Source: Gammaproteobacteria bacterium 45_16_T64 | GTDB taxonomy: Bacteria; Pseudomonadota; Gammaproteobacteria; Pseudomonadales; Ketobacteraceae | Assembly (NCBI GenBank): GCA_002162955.1 | Contig: MABD01000005.1 | Span: 29,949 to 71,126, forward strand | Reading direction: 5' to 3' | Length of the DNA stretch: 41,178 bases | Shown: piece by piece, positions 16,854 through 25,208 of the stretch | How the letters are laid out: the number at the start of each line of letters is the position of its first letter | Position numbering within the stretch: position 1 is the stretch's first letter | The notes under the pieces: generated by a model | Told to the model about the DNA's origin: nothing | Databases searched by the model: none | What the model saw: the letters and a program-made list of their open reading frames with translations, nothing else | Program-made: the position numbers and the translations under genes

Positions 16854-18731
16854 ATGACTGACTCTATTGTTATTTTTATCACTGTTATTAGCTGTTTTCT
16901 TGTGGTCTATCACCATATTGGATATCCATTACTGCTCCGTCTAGTCAATAAACCGAAGACAAAAGAAACACTTAACAAACACAAGAGAAATTACACCGAT
17001 AGTGCTGCAGATATCATACTCCCTTCTGTCACGATCATTATCCCTGCATATAACGAAGAGAAATGGATTGCGGAAAAGATACGAAACCTCGCAGCCCTTG
17101 ACTACCCATCAGGTCTTCTTGATATCAAAGTAGGTTGTGATGGCTGCACTGATAATAGTTACGAAATTGCATTGCAAACTGCAGAGGAGGAGGAATGTAA
17201 GCACCTGAGAATTAGCGTTCTTGATTTCGAACGTAATCGTGGGAAAGTGTCTGTCATAAACGAATTAATCGCAGGATCTCACACCGAACTGGTGGCACTT
17301 AGTGACGTTTCTGCATTAATTTCAATAGACGCCCTCTTGATCGCTGCTGAGCGCTTTCAAGATAGTACTATAGGCGTTCTCAATAGCCATTATCGTTTAC
17401 TTAATCCAGGGTCTGACGGCGAACGAACATATTGGGAATATCAATGTGACATTAAATCTAAAGAAGCCTTACTGGGATCAACGCTAGGTGCCCATGGGGC
17501 GCTGTACCTATTTCGCAGAGAATTGTTCACTCAACTGGCTCCCGATACCATTAATGACGACTTCGTTCTTCCAATGAATATCGTCGCCAATGGGTTTAGG
17601 GCTGAATATGACGAAGGTATCAATGCCGTTGAGCTTGAAAAAAGCAACGATACAATGGATAGCCAGCGAAGAAAAAGAATTGCTGCTGGTAACCTTCAGC
17701 AACTATGGCGACTCAAGCGCCTGCTGTCCCCTTCTTATGGGGGCGTAGCATTCACCTTCTTCTCCGGTAAAGCACTTAGGGTGGTCATGCCATTCCTCAT
17801 GTTAACGACGTATTTTGGCTCGTTATTTCTATCAACCCATTACTTGGCGATGGCCAGTCTATTCGCCCTTCAATCCATCGCTTATGCTATCGCAATATTG
17901 TACATCTATGCTCCACTAAAAAAGCCCAATAAAATCGGAACGGCTCTCGCCTACTTGGTTAAGGGTCATGCTGCCAATCTTGTTGGTGTCGTACGATATA
18001 TTTTTCAGCTCGACAAGGGGCACTGGCAGAGCGTGAAAGAATCAAACCCCAATGAGTCTCTTGGTGACAACGTACAAGAAGCCAATACTTGCCAGAACAC
18101 TATGACAATGTCACAGTTCACTCATCGATCCAAACGCTGCTTTGATGTGATGGTATCCTCCATCAGTCTTATACTTTGCTTGCCTATCTTCCCAATTATA
18201 ATGTTGCTCATAAAATTGGATTCACCCGGTCCTATTTTCTTCAAACAAATGCGAATCGGGCGCGCAATGCCGGATCATACGGCTCTATTCCAAATGATAA
18301 AATTCAGAACTATGGTCTCGGACGCAGAGAAAAAAACAGGGGCAACCTGGGCCAAAAAAAATGACCCGCGTATCACGCCTTTTGGCCGGTTCATGCGGAA
18401 AACCAGGATCGATGAATTGCCTCAATTTATTAATGTTCTGATAGGCGATATGTCAATCATAGGCCCCCGCCCCGAACGGCCCGGATTCTATCAAAAGCTA
18501 GAAGATGCCATTCCATTTTTCGCCGAACGGACTTATGGTGTGAGCCCTGGAATCACAGGATTAGCACAGGTCAATCAAGGCTACGACACCTGTATCGATG
18601 ATGTAAGGACCAAAGTAGGCTATGACCATAGTTATGCTCTTGCGCTTAGCTCTACCGCATCTTGGATAAAAATGGATCTGACGATAGTACTTCGAACGAT
18701 CGCCGTTATGGTGTTAGGAAGAGGCCAGTAG
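16854..18731 (+). CDS. Fused GT2 glycosyltransferase and undecaprenyl-phosphate sugar-1-phosphate transferase (SypQ-SypR fusion)
   Basis: One continuous 625-residue frame carries two enzymes. Residues about 1-400 form a membrane GT2 glycosyltransferase: an N-terminal helix, SVTIIIPAYNEEKW near residue 58, a GCDGCTDNS donor site, SDVS near 151, NDDFVLP near 234 as the catalytic acidic motif, QRRKR near 271 in place of QxxRW, then two or three helices. Residues about 425-625 form a polyprenyl-phosphate sugar-1-phosphate transferase (PF02397): one helix, KFRTM, DELPQFINVLIGDMSIIGPRPE and PGITGLAQV. The second domain starts repeat-unit synthesis by loading the first sugar phosphate on undecaprenyl phosphate; the first likely adds a following sugar. 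In V. fischeri these are separate genes, sypQ and sypR. GGAG lies before the start. No frameshift signs at the junction (residues 400-424). Confidence 0.9.
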   Translation: MTDSIVIFITVISCFLVVYHHIGYPLLLRLVNKPKTKETLNKHKRNYTDSAADIILPSVTIIIPAYNEEKWIAEKIRNLAALDYPSGLLDIKVGCDGCTDNSYEIALQTAEEEECKHLRISVLDFERNRGKVSVINELIAGSHTELVALSDVSALISIDALLIAAERFQDSTIGVLNSHYRLLNPGSDGERTYWEYQCDIKSKEALLGSTLGAHGALYLFRRELFTQLAPDTINDDFVLPMNIVANGFRAEYDEGINAVELEKSNDTMDSQRRKRIAAGNLQQLWRLKRLLSPSYGGVAFTFFSGKALRVVMPFLMLTTYFGSLFLSTHYLAMASLFALQSIAYAIAILYIYAPLKKPNKIGTALAYLVKGHAANLVGVVRYIFQLDKGHWQSVKESNPNESLGDNVQEANTCQNTMTMSQFTHRSKRCFDVMVSSISLILCLPIFPIIMLLIKLDSPGPIFFKQMRIGRAMPDHTALFQMIKFRTMVSDAEKKTGATWAKKNDPRITPFGRFMRKTRIDELPQFINVLIGDMSIIGPRPERPGFYQKLEDAIPFFAERTYGVSPGITGLAQVNQGYDTCIDDVRTKVGYDHSYALALSSTASWIKMDLTIVLRTIAVMVLGRGQ

Positions 18732-18749
18732 GATCATACCCACTTCCTC

Positions 18750-18791
18750 GAAATGTATTATCTGAACCAACGGTTCCAGATAATACATTTC
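18750..18791 (+). terminator. Long hairpin after the SypQR gene, terminator-like without T-run
   Basis: GAAATGTATTATCTG (18750-18764) plus AACC pairs with GGTT plus CCAGATAATACATTTC (to 18791). There is one bulged base and an AAC loop, giving about 19 paired bases. It lies 18 bp after the stop. No U-tract follows, so it may act as a 3'-end stabiliser or as a processing site instead of a simple terminator. Confidence 0.55.
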
Positions 18792-18896
18792 CTATCAGTT
18801 CGCCCCTTCCCCTCCCTACAACGGTATCTCATTTCCCTAGAACCTCCACGAGTATCACCATTGTACTTTTGCATTCGGTTTCACTTGCAAACTCAA

Positions 18897-18909
18897 ATGC
18901 AATTTGCAA
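18897..18909 (+). promoter_or_regulatory. Enhancer box for the sypA promoter
   Basis: ATGCAATTTGCAA is an inverted repeat of the shared type, centred about 80 bp before the -24 element. The surrounding gap (18732-19035, 304 bp) holds only the hairpin, this box, several TTGCA-like words and the promoter; I see no gene in it. Confidence 0.55.
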
Positions 18910-18979
18910 AACACAATTCCTCCCTAGTTTGAGTAGCCTGCAATACATTGTTTTCACTCAAGATTATTAAACACCATGA

Positions 18980-18996
18980 TTGGCACATTCGATGCA
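18980..18996 (+). promoter_or_regulatory. Sigma-54 promoter of sypABCDE
   Basis: TTGGCACATTCGATGCA carries the full TTGGCAC -24 element and GC at the right distance (N10). The predicted start near 19007 lies inside the longest possible sypA frame, which argues for the downstream ATG at 19036. Confidence 0.78.
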
Positions 18997-19035
18997 GCTG
19001 TACCATTGACACATTCACTAGACAGGTATCAAACA

Positions 19036-19392
19036 ATGGAATATCAGAGCAGTTACTCAATGAACGGCGATCTTTTACTAGAACTCTACGGTGAAATGGA
19101 CGCACCAGGATGCACGCAACTACGACCGCTACTTGAAAAGCTAGTTAGCGCGAAGGAGTCATACAATGTTCTGCTCGACCTGAGTGAGGTCAACTTTATC
19201 GACTCCTCTGGTATTGGCGCCATTGTTTTCCTCTTTAAGCGTTTAAAAGCACAAGGACAATCATTGGTCATACGGGGTGTTCATGGGCAACCTCGCGAAT
19301 TGATGGAACTACTTCACGTAGGTAGCGCAATTCCCGTAAGCGTTGGAACTGACGCAAACTATGGATCAGGGGACGTGCAATGCAGCGTTTAG
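19036..19392 (+). CDS. sypA: STAS-domain anti-sigma-factor-antagonist-type protein (SypA)
   Basis: This 118-residue single STAS domain has LLDLSEVNFIDSSGIGAIVFLFKRLKAQGQSLVIRGV, with Ser57 at the position phosphorylated in SpoIIAA-type proteins. In V. fischeri SypA the regulated serine is Ser56; the near-identical number supports ATG 19036 over the upstream in-frame ATG 18976. The upstream ATG would also place the sigma-54 -24/-12 element inside the coding region. The known role of SypA is to promote biofilm formation when unphosphorylated, under control of SypE. sypB begins 13 bp before its end. The ribosome binding site is weak (CAGGT). Confidence 0.88.
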   Translation: MEYQSSYSMNGDLLLELYGEMDAPGCTQLRPLLEKLVSAKESYNVLLDLSEVNFIDSSGIGAIVFLFKRLKAQGQSLVIRGVHGQPRELMELLHVGSAIPVSVGTDANYGSGDVQCSV

Positions 19393-20192
19393 TTGGCACT
19401 GCACTCCTGATAGGCTCTTTAGGCCTGACAGGTTGCACTAGCTGGCCTCAGCTTGGTAGAGGCGGAATGGCAGAACATCATCGTGAAGATATCACTCCCG
19501 TAATGGCTGACCAACCGTTAGGTCCTGAGCACGGATTACGTTTTGATTTGGAACTAACAAGCCGGCATCTAGATATACTGGTACTTGAAGGCGCACAACT
19601 GTGCTTTCCAGCGTCAGTACTACAGGCGAAAAGACGGCAACATCGCATTGAGAGAGAGCTCATCGGAGATCTAGCTTTTGACGCTGCTAACGATTTGATA
19701 ATTCAACGGGGGCTACTCGCTCGTCTTGAAAGACAACTCGATTACGTAAGAAACGAAGGTCTTTGTACCCTAACCTCACAATTTTCAACGGAATCGTTGA
19801 ATGACGATATTGAGCACCTTGTAGACTTACTAAATAGCGACAATCAATTTGCCTTCGATTCACACGAATTGAACCCCAAATATGTTGTACGACTAGCAAA
19901 AGCATCACTTATTTTGAACAAATATAGACATTATCAGTTAAAAATAACGGGGCATTCTGATGCAAAAGGTAACGAAAACCATAATGCATCACTTTCGATA
20001 AAACGTGCTCAACAAGTGGGTCGCTATTTGCAAATATTAGGAATCAACAATTCTCGATTGTCATTTGACGCGGTAGGGTCGAAAGAACCATTTTTCGATG
20101 GAGACGAAGCACACGAAAGACTCGTCAATAGGCGCGTCACTATTGAAGTGGTAGAAGCCACTCACTACGCTAACGAAGAAAGGAATAAGTAG
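19380..20192 (+). CDS. sypB: OmpA-family outer-membrane lipoprotein (SypB)
   Basis: This 270-residue lipoprotein has lipobox LTGC with Cys19 and Thr at +2, predicting the outer membrane. The middle part (about 40-140) is helical without a known domain. The C-terminal 100 residues are an OmpA/MotB peptidoglycan-binding domain: ITGHSDAKGNENHNASLSIKRAQQVGRYL, GINNSRLSFDAVGSKEP and ERLVNRRVTIEV. The conserved Asp and Arg that grip diaminopimelate are present. It overlaps sypA by 13 bp and precedes sypC by 6 bp. The likely role is to tie the export machine to the cell wall, as inferred for SypB. Confidence 0.88.
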   Translation: MQRLVGTALLIGSLGLTGCTSWPQLGRGGMAEHHREDITPVMADQPLGPEHGLRFDLELTSRHLDILVLEGAQLCFPASVLQAKRRQHRIERELIGDLAFDAANDLIIQRGLLARLERQLDYVRNEGLCTLTSQFSTESLNDDIEHLVDLLNSDNQFAFDSHELNPKYVVRLAKASLILNKYRHYQLKITGHSDAKGNENHNASLSIKRAQQVGRYLQILGINNSRLSFDAVGSKEPFFDGDEAHERLVNRRVTIEVVEATHYANEERNK

Positions 20193-20198
20193 GATATC

Positions 20199-22352
20199 AT
20201 GAATAAGATACTTGCAAGAATCAAAATAGGTTTGGCGTTTGTCAAAAAGGCCGCGTTTCAAATAACACTCTACCTTGCCTTTAGCTTCTTTTGTTCCTTC
20301 GCTATCGCTGATGACTATGTCGTTCAAGTGGGCGACCAAATAAAAATATCACTGCCCGGCGAAGATACCTTGGATCAACCCTTTGATGTTGATCGTTCAG
20401 GAAAAATTATTCTTCCTGAAGTTGATTCTATCGTCGTAGCAGGGCTAGACGAAGGGGAATTAGAATCAGTAGTCGCTGAAAAATTAAGTACCATGTTCAA
20501 AGACCTCAATAATCTACACGTTTATGTCTATAAAAAACGAATTCTTATTACTGTACAAGGTTATGTTAAAAACCCTGGTGAATTCACCTTATCTTCTAAT
20601 AGTTCAATTCAATTAGCCCTACACGCCGCAGGGGGTCTAAGAGCTGGCGCTCAATTGGATAAAATACAGCTCATCAGAAACGACAAGCCAACTACATTCA
20701 ATTACAAACAATACCTTGATACAGGCAACCCTTCTATTTTACCCAACCTTCAATCGTTAGACACACTGTTTGTTCCCGCGTCACCGGTAACTGGAAACGT
20801 GGAAGTAGAATTTGACCCGCTAAAGGTCGCTGATTCTGGCGATGCGGCTGAAGATAGGAACGCTATCAAGGTCTTTGGGGAGGTAAATAGCCCAGGTAGT
20901 TTCTCCCACAGAGAATCTATAAATCTAGTGGACCTTCTTATGAGAGCTGGTGGTGTTACCCGCTTCGCTGGCGTTGAACAAATTCGGGTTATCACTAAGG
21001 GTCAACCCTCTCTGTTTAACTTAAAAAAATACCTCGATACTGGCGACGAAAAACTACTACCGCCAATCACTGAAGGTGCCACGATTTTTATTCCTAAACA
21101 GCAAGAGGAGATAAAAAGCGGTGCCAATATGGTGTATGTCATGGGTGAAGTACAGAGCCCCGGGGCATATGAGGGAAAAAAGGGTGCGACGTTTATGGAC
21201 ATACTTGCTAACGCTGGGGGGCCAACCCGGTTCGCCGAATCACGTCAAATTCGTATTATCAAAGCCGATGGTAGGGTTACACCCTTTGATCTAGCAGGGT
21301 ACACAGAAGGAACAGTACCCAGCTCTCCACCAACAATCGATCCAGGCGACGCAATTTTTGTACCCGAAAAAACCGATATGAATGAGAAGTCCTGGCTTAA
21401 AGTTGCACCTAATCGCGCCGTTAGAGTCATAGGGGCAGTAGTAAGACCAGGACGAATAGAATGGTCAGATGAAATGAACCTTCTCGATCTACTCGCGCAC
21501 GTAGGTGGACCGAGCTCCCGCGCAGATACCACAAATGTCGAAATTGTATCAAAAAACAGAGATAACGTCCTAGAGCACTCGGTGTTTGACTTGGATAAAT
21601 TTATCAAAGAAGGAAAAAATGATTCTGAATTACCCCACATACAGGCTGGAGCAACCGTTCGTATACATGACTTACCACAAGACCCAAGCGATAACAAAGC
21701 GCAGTGGGTCCGCCAAGCGTCAGAAAAATCCATCTATATTTTTGGTCAAGTAGGAGCGCCTGGACGGTATATGTTTACCGACGCAATGAATTTCCTGGAT
21801 ATAGTTTCTGCCGCAGATGGCCCGACTAGAAATGCAGATTTACATAATATTAGAGTCAGTCATCGTAACGAGGGGCATGCACGAGTATCTAAAACTAACC
21901 TAGCATTATATTTTGAAACAGGTGATGAGTCGCTACTACCCGATGTAGAACCCGGCGACACGATTTACATCCCAGAAAAAGACAGAATCTGGTTAGATCA
22001 AAGCAAAGAAAGTACTGTTCGTGTATTAGGTGCGATTAATAAACCGGGACGATATCGTTTTGACGATAGTATGACAATACTTGATCTACTGGCACAAGCT
22101 GGAGGCACTGATGAAAATGCCTATAGAGAAAAGATTAGTATTGTCAATTTATCATGCTGCAAGGATCAGGCAAGAACATTTAATCTCACCAAGTTTAGTA
22201 GAACCGCCGCATTTGGTGACCTTCCCGCACTGCGTGCAGGAGATACAATTTATATACCAAACAAGAGTGAAAGTGCAGTGGAGAAATTCAGAGTCACCTT
22301 GAATGATGTTTTTCAACTTGTCTCTCTAAGCACACTGCTAGGAGTTCTATAA
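20199..22352 (+). CDS. sypC: Wza-like polysaccharide export protein with six SLBB domains (SypC)
   Basis: The protein has 717 residues. A Sec signal ends near AIA before DDYVVQVGD. The polysaccharide export (Poly_export) domain follows (VQVGDQIKISLPGE to about residue 110). Six SLBB-type repeats come next, each with a G-x-V-x-x-PG-x-(Y/F) start and a GD/GA-x-I-(Y/F)-(I/V)-P end: near ITVQGYVKNPGEF, KVFGEVNSPGSF, YVMGEVQSPGAY, RVIGAVVRPGRI, YIFGQVGAPGRY and RVLGAINKPGRY. A short C-terminal helix ends the protein. No lipobox is present, unlike E. coli Wza. The role is the periplasmic/outer-membrane channel for exopolysaccharide. It abuts sypD by one base (taATG). Confidence 0.9.
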   Translation: MNKILARIKIGLAFVKKAAFQITLYLAFSFFCSFAIADDYVVQVGDQIKISLPGEDTLDQPFDVDRSGKIILPEVDSIVVAGLDEGELESVVAEKLSTMFKDLNNLHVYVYKKRILITVQGYVKNPGEFTLSSNSSIQLALHAAGGLRAGAQLDKIQLIRNDKPTTFNYKQYLDTGNPSILPNLQSLDTLFVPASPVTGNVEVEFDPLKVADSGDAAEDRNAIKVFGEVNSPGSFSHRESINLVDLLMRAGGVTRFAGVEQIRVITKGQPSLFNLKKYLDTGDEKLLPPITEGATIFIPKQQEEIKSGANMVYVMGEVQSPGAYEGKKGATFMDILANAGGPTRFAESRQIRIIKADGRVTPFDLAGYTEGTVPSSPPTIDPGDAIFVPEKTDMNEKSWLKVAPNRAVRVIGAVVRPGRIEWSDEMNLLDLLAHVGGPSSRADTTNVEIVSKNRDNVLEHSVFDLDKFIKEGKNDSELPHIQAGATVRIHDLPQDPSDNKAQWVRQASEKSIYIFGQVGAPGRYMFTDAMNFLDIVSAADGPTRNADLHNIRVSHRNEGHARVSKTNLALYFETGDESLLPDVEPGDTIYIPEKDRIWLDQSKESTVRVLGAINKPGRYRFDDSMTILDLLAQAGGTDENAYREKISIVNLSCCKDQARTFNLTKFSRTAAFGDLPALRAGDTIYIPNKSESAVEKFRVTLNDVFQLVSLSTLLGVL

Positions 22353-23065
22353 TGATTATTCCTCCGCACAATATGGAAATCGAGAACATTTACTCTCAGC
22401 TGTGTAGTGGACCACAGTGCGCGATATCATTAACGTCGGCCAATGCAAACGAGGGTGTATCGTCAATCGCCTTTGCCCTCGCGCAACGGAATCTTTTGGC
22501 AGGAAAGTCAACTTTACTGGTGGATCTAAATTTACACCACCCCTCCCTTAACACCCAACTCTGTATAGATTATGAAGAAAGAACTCATAGCATGTTACTT
22601 GCCCCTCCCCAGTTGGTAAGTCCAGGTACAAGAGATACAACCATTACCGGTATTACCGCCCCCACCTCGCGGGAAGCTATCATAAAACTGCGTAGACCTG
22701 GAGTACTTGAAGGCTGCATATCACAATGGCAAGAACACTTCGATTATATCATTATCGATAGCTCACCAATAAACAGAGTAAATTCAAATAACATCCCAGC
22801 TGAACGCGTGGCTGCGGCCTGTGATGGTTGTATTCTCGTTGTATTAGCAAGCCAGACAACAGAAACAATGGTTATGGAAGCCGCACACAAACTAAATACT
22901 GCAAAAGCATCAGTACTCGGGTGTGTATACAACGACAGGGACAACCCCCCTATTAACCAAGAATTACTCAGAGAAATTGATCGATTACCCAACTTTCTGC
23001 GCGGCATCGCGGATAAACTACGCTTGTGGGTGCTGCAAAATAGATTACTGTCGCTTAATGTCTAA
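22352..23065 (+). CDS. sypD: CpsD/BY-kinase-like protein with degenerate P-loop (SypD)
   Basis: The 237-residue fold is that of the cytoplasmic part of bacterial tyrosine kinases (CpsD/CapB, partner of Wzz). The P-loop region reads SANANEGVSSIAFALAQ, where GEGKST is usual; Val36 stands in for the catalytic Lys and the threonine is Ser. The Walker A' strand STLLVDLNLHHPSL (Asp58) and Walker B FDYIIIDSSPI are kept. There is no tyrosine cluster at the C-terminus. It is therefore probably not an active tyrosine kinase, although weak nucleotide binding is possible. It lies between sypC and sypE, the syp order. An alternative reading is a scaffold that couples Wzz to the exporter. Confidence 0.82.
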   Translation: MIIPPHNMEIENIYSQLCSGPQCAISLTSANANEGVSSIAFALAQRNLLAGKSTLLVDLNLHHPSLNTQLCIDYEERTHSMLLAPPQLVSPGTRDTTITGITAPTSREAIIKLRRPGVLEGCISQWQEHFDYIIIDSSPINRVNSNNIPAERVAAACDGCILVVLASQTTETMVMEAAHKLNTAKASVLGCVYNDRDNPPINQELLREIDRLPNFLRGIADKLRLWVLQNRLLSLNV

Positions 23066-23091
23066 GCGCCGACTCAACGGAAACCCCTCCT

Positions 23092-24639
23092 ATGGACCGA
23101 GTTCTACTTGATATTACAATTCCGACAATTCTGGAAAAAACCGCTCAGCTCAGGAAGAGCCTAACTGAAATGTTGTCGGTATGCGCTATAAAATCACCGC
23201 TAAAAGGCGACGTACAACTATGCTTCTCAGAAGCGATAAATAATATTATCAAACATAACCCTGTTGCTCGAAAAATCAGACTTCGATTCGGGCGCAATAG
23301 CAAACACTATTGGCTTGAGCTTCAAGATGATGGTCAACCTTGGAATCCATCATCTTATGACTCTCCCCCTCTTGCGAGCATTTCATGGGATGCAGAATAT
23401 GGGCGCGGGCTCCCCCTTATTCATAAGCTCTGTGAAAAACTAAACTATACGGATGGGATTGATCGAGAAGACGAATTCAACAATACTTTCGTTATGCAAT
23501 GGATTATACCTGAACGACGAATGTTGCCCACACTGCTTATAATCGACGATGATGAAAGTGCCGTAAGATTATATACCTCCTATCTTGAAGATTCATATAA
23601 CGTCACAGCAACCCACAATGCTAAAGAAGCAATAGAGCACTTAGAAGAAAACACTGTACATGTCATTGTATCTGATATCAGAATGCCCGGTATGGATGGC
23701 CTATCATTTCGAGAATATATCGGAAGAAGTAGCGCAAACACGGCACCTTTCATTTTTTTGACGTCTGTATGCGACAAAGAAACAATAACTAAGGCGAACA
23801 ACCTTGGAATAGATGATTTTCTATTAAAGCCTATCACCAAAGAACAATTAGTCCGCGCAATTGAAAGAATTAGCCATCGATCTACGCAAATAACATCCCT
23901 ACTTTCGTCACGCTTAAATCACAACATATGCAACCTTTTACAACCGACTTTACCGCAAGAGTCCCATGGTTGGAAACTGCGCTTTGCACATAGGAATACT
24001 GGGCATGGTGGTGGTGATCTCGTATTTTTTCAACAATCGATGGATACAATAAACATAACGCTTGTTGACATCATGGGTCATGATGAAGCAGCCAAATTCT
24101 TTGCATACGCATATGGAGGCTATGTTCGAGGACTAATGCAATCTTATACACCCCCGCTCGAACCAGGTACACTTCTAGAAAAGTTATCCGCCGTTGCACT
24201 TCAAGATGAATTATTGTCAAAAGTCATTCTAACATGTTGCACCTTATCACTACATAGAGATGGCAACATTACCATTGCCTGCGCTGGACATCCCGCACCA
24301 TTAATCATCCATGACAGTGGGGTCGATGAGGTTGATGTAGGGGGAGAACTTCCGGGGCTTTCGCAATATACAAAATATGAAAACACTCAATTTAAGTTAA
24401 CAGACGGAAATCGGTTAGCGCTTTACACCGACGGATTATTCGAATCCGCTTCAAACAACAGTGCACGCCTCTACCTAGAAAACCAGCTTTGTGGTCGTAT
24501 GCGTAGTAGTTTATCTTCAGATATCGACGCTTCCCTTCAAACCATCATGAGAGTATTCGACCGTTTAGCCGGAACACCACCCAATGATGATAGCTTACTT
24601 ATACTAATTGAACGGGATCTTTCAAGGCATGATTCATGA
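23092..24639 (+). CDS. sypE: Partner-switching regulator RsbW-REC-PP2C (SypE)
   Basis: This 515-residue protein has three domains in the SypE order. Residues 1-140 are an RsbW-like serine kinase: N-box E47, N51, H55; QDDGQPWNP; GRGLPLI. Residues about 145-265 are a receiver: IIDDDES, phospho-acceptor D195 in VSDIRMPGMDG, Thr in FLTSV, K246 in LLKP. Residues about 300-510 are an SpoIIE-type PP2C phosphatase: GGGDLVFF, LVDIMGHDEAA, CAGHPAPL, LYTDGLFES and NDDSLL, with the metal-binding aspartates present. Known role: SypE phosphorylates or dephosphorylates SypA according to receiver state. All active-site motifs look intact, so both activities are expected. Its end overlaps a convergent receiver gene by 41 bp. 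A 26-bp gap with a weak ribosome binding site separates it from sypD. Confidence 0.92.
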   Translation: MDRVLLDITIPTILEKTAQLRKSLTEMLSVCAIKSPLKGDVQLCFSEAINNIIKHNPVARKIRLRFGRNSKHYWLELQDDGQPWNPSSYDSPPLASISWDAEYGRGLPLIHKLCEKLNYTDGIDREDEFNNTFVMQWIIPERRMLPTLLIIDDDESAVRLYTSYLEDSYNVTATHNAKEAIEHLEENTVHVIVSDIRMPGMDGLSFREYIGRSSANTAPFIFLTSVCDKETITKANNLGIDDFLLKPITKEQLVRAIERISHRSTQITSLLSSRLNHNICNLLQPTLPQESHGWKLRFAHRNTGHGGGDLVFFQQSMDTINITLVDIMGHDEAAKFFAYAYGGYVRGLMQSYTPPLEPGTLLEKLSAVALQDELLSKVILTCCTLSLHRDGNITIACAGHPAPLIIHDSGVDEVDVGGELPGLSQYTKYENTQFKLTDGNRLALYTDGLFESASNNSARLYLENQLCGRMRSSLSSDIDASLQTIMRVFDRLAGTPPNDDSLLILIERDLSRHDS

Positions 24640-25057
24640 GAACACTACCTAAACGCTGTTTAAGTAAACTTCCCACAAATGGTTTCTGTAGAAAGTCACT
24701 CGCCCCAGAATTAAATGCTTCCTCTACAACATTAGGAACATATGCACCAGAAATAACAACTACAGGAATATCTAACGTCGCCGCATGATGGGTAACAAAA
24801 TCGCAGCCATGAACACCATTACCATCCGGAAGATTTACGTCCAATAACACTAAATCAAAATCGGGACGCGAAAATGCATCATGAGATGAATATTTTAATT
24901 TTCTCAGGCCATCAACCAGAGTCGATGCAAACGAAACCGAACTAACGCCAAATTTTTTTAGCATTTCTGATGTCAACATCTGAAACGGTTCTGAGTCATC
25001 AATGAGTAGGACTTTTGCATACTCCAAATAGCTTGCTGCGGTATCAGTTTCTATCAT
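24599..25057 (-). CDS. Single-domain response regulator
   Basis: A stand-alone receiver of 152 residues with no output domain. It has VLLIDDSEP (D20, D21), phospho-acceptor D73 in LLDVNLPDG, S103 at the switch position, and K125 in FLQKPF. It probably acts as a phosphate shuttle or binds a partner protein. It is convergent with sypE and overlaps its last 41 bp. GAGG lies seven bases before the start, and a sigma-54 promoter is found at 25109-25125 on this strand, so it belongs to the same regulon. Candidate partners are the hybrid kinase at 26668, SypE or the diguanylate cyclase. Confidence 0.88.
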   Translation of the reverse strand: MIETDTAASYLEYAKVLLIDDSEPFQMLTSEMLKKFGVSSVSFASTLVDGLRKLKYSSHDAFSRPDFDLVLLDVNLPDGNGVHGCDFVTHHAATLDIPVVVISGAYVPNVVEEAFNSGASDFLQKPFVGSLLKQRLGSVLMNHALKDPVQLV

Positions 25058-25108
25058 AATAAAGCCTCGTCATAACGTATGATAACTACAAGAATGTGGC
25101 ATTAACGC

Positions 25109-25125
25109 TGCAAGATTACCGCCAA
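25109..25125 (-). promoter_or_regulatory. Sigma-54 promoter, leftward, for the single-domain receiver
   Basis: Read on the minus strand, the site is TTGGCGGTAATCTTGCA: perfect TTGGC, N10 spacing between GG and GC, and perfect TTGCA. The predicted start near 25098 leaves about 40 nt of leader. Confidence 0.75.
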
Positions 25126-25208
25126 CCACCGGTATTTTTAAAATTTCTATATTTTTTAGTTACTTAGCGATAGTCACATAGATACCGATGCAAAAAGACT
25201 ATCTCGAA

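Noticed and set aside
18662-18970. 102-residue frame after the SypQR gene
   Set aside because: It reads through the end of the phosphotransferase gene, a hairpin and an enhancer box; composition is non-coding.
18976-19035. Upstream ATG for sypA at 18976
   Set aside because: The sigma-54 element 18980-18996 would lie inside the coding region, and the phospho-serine number fits SypA better from 19036.
21245-21733. 162-residue minus-strand frame inside sypC
   Set aside because: Shadow of the SLBB repeats; no ribosome site and no domain.
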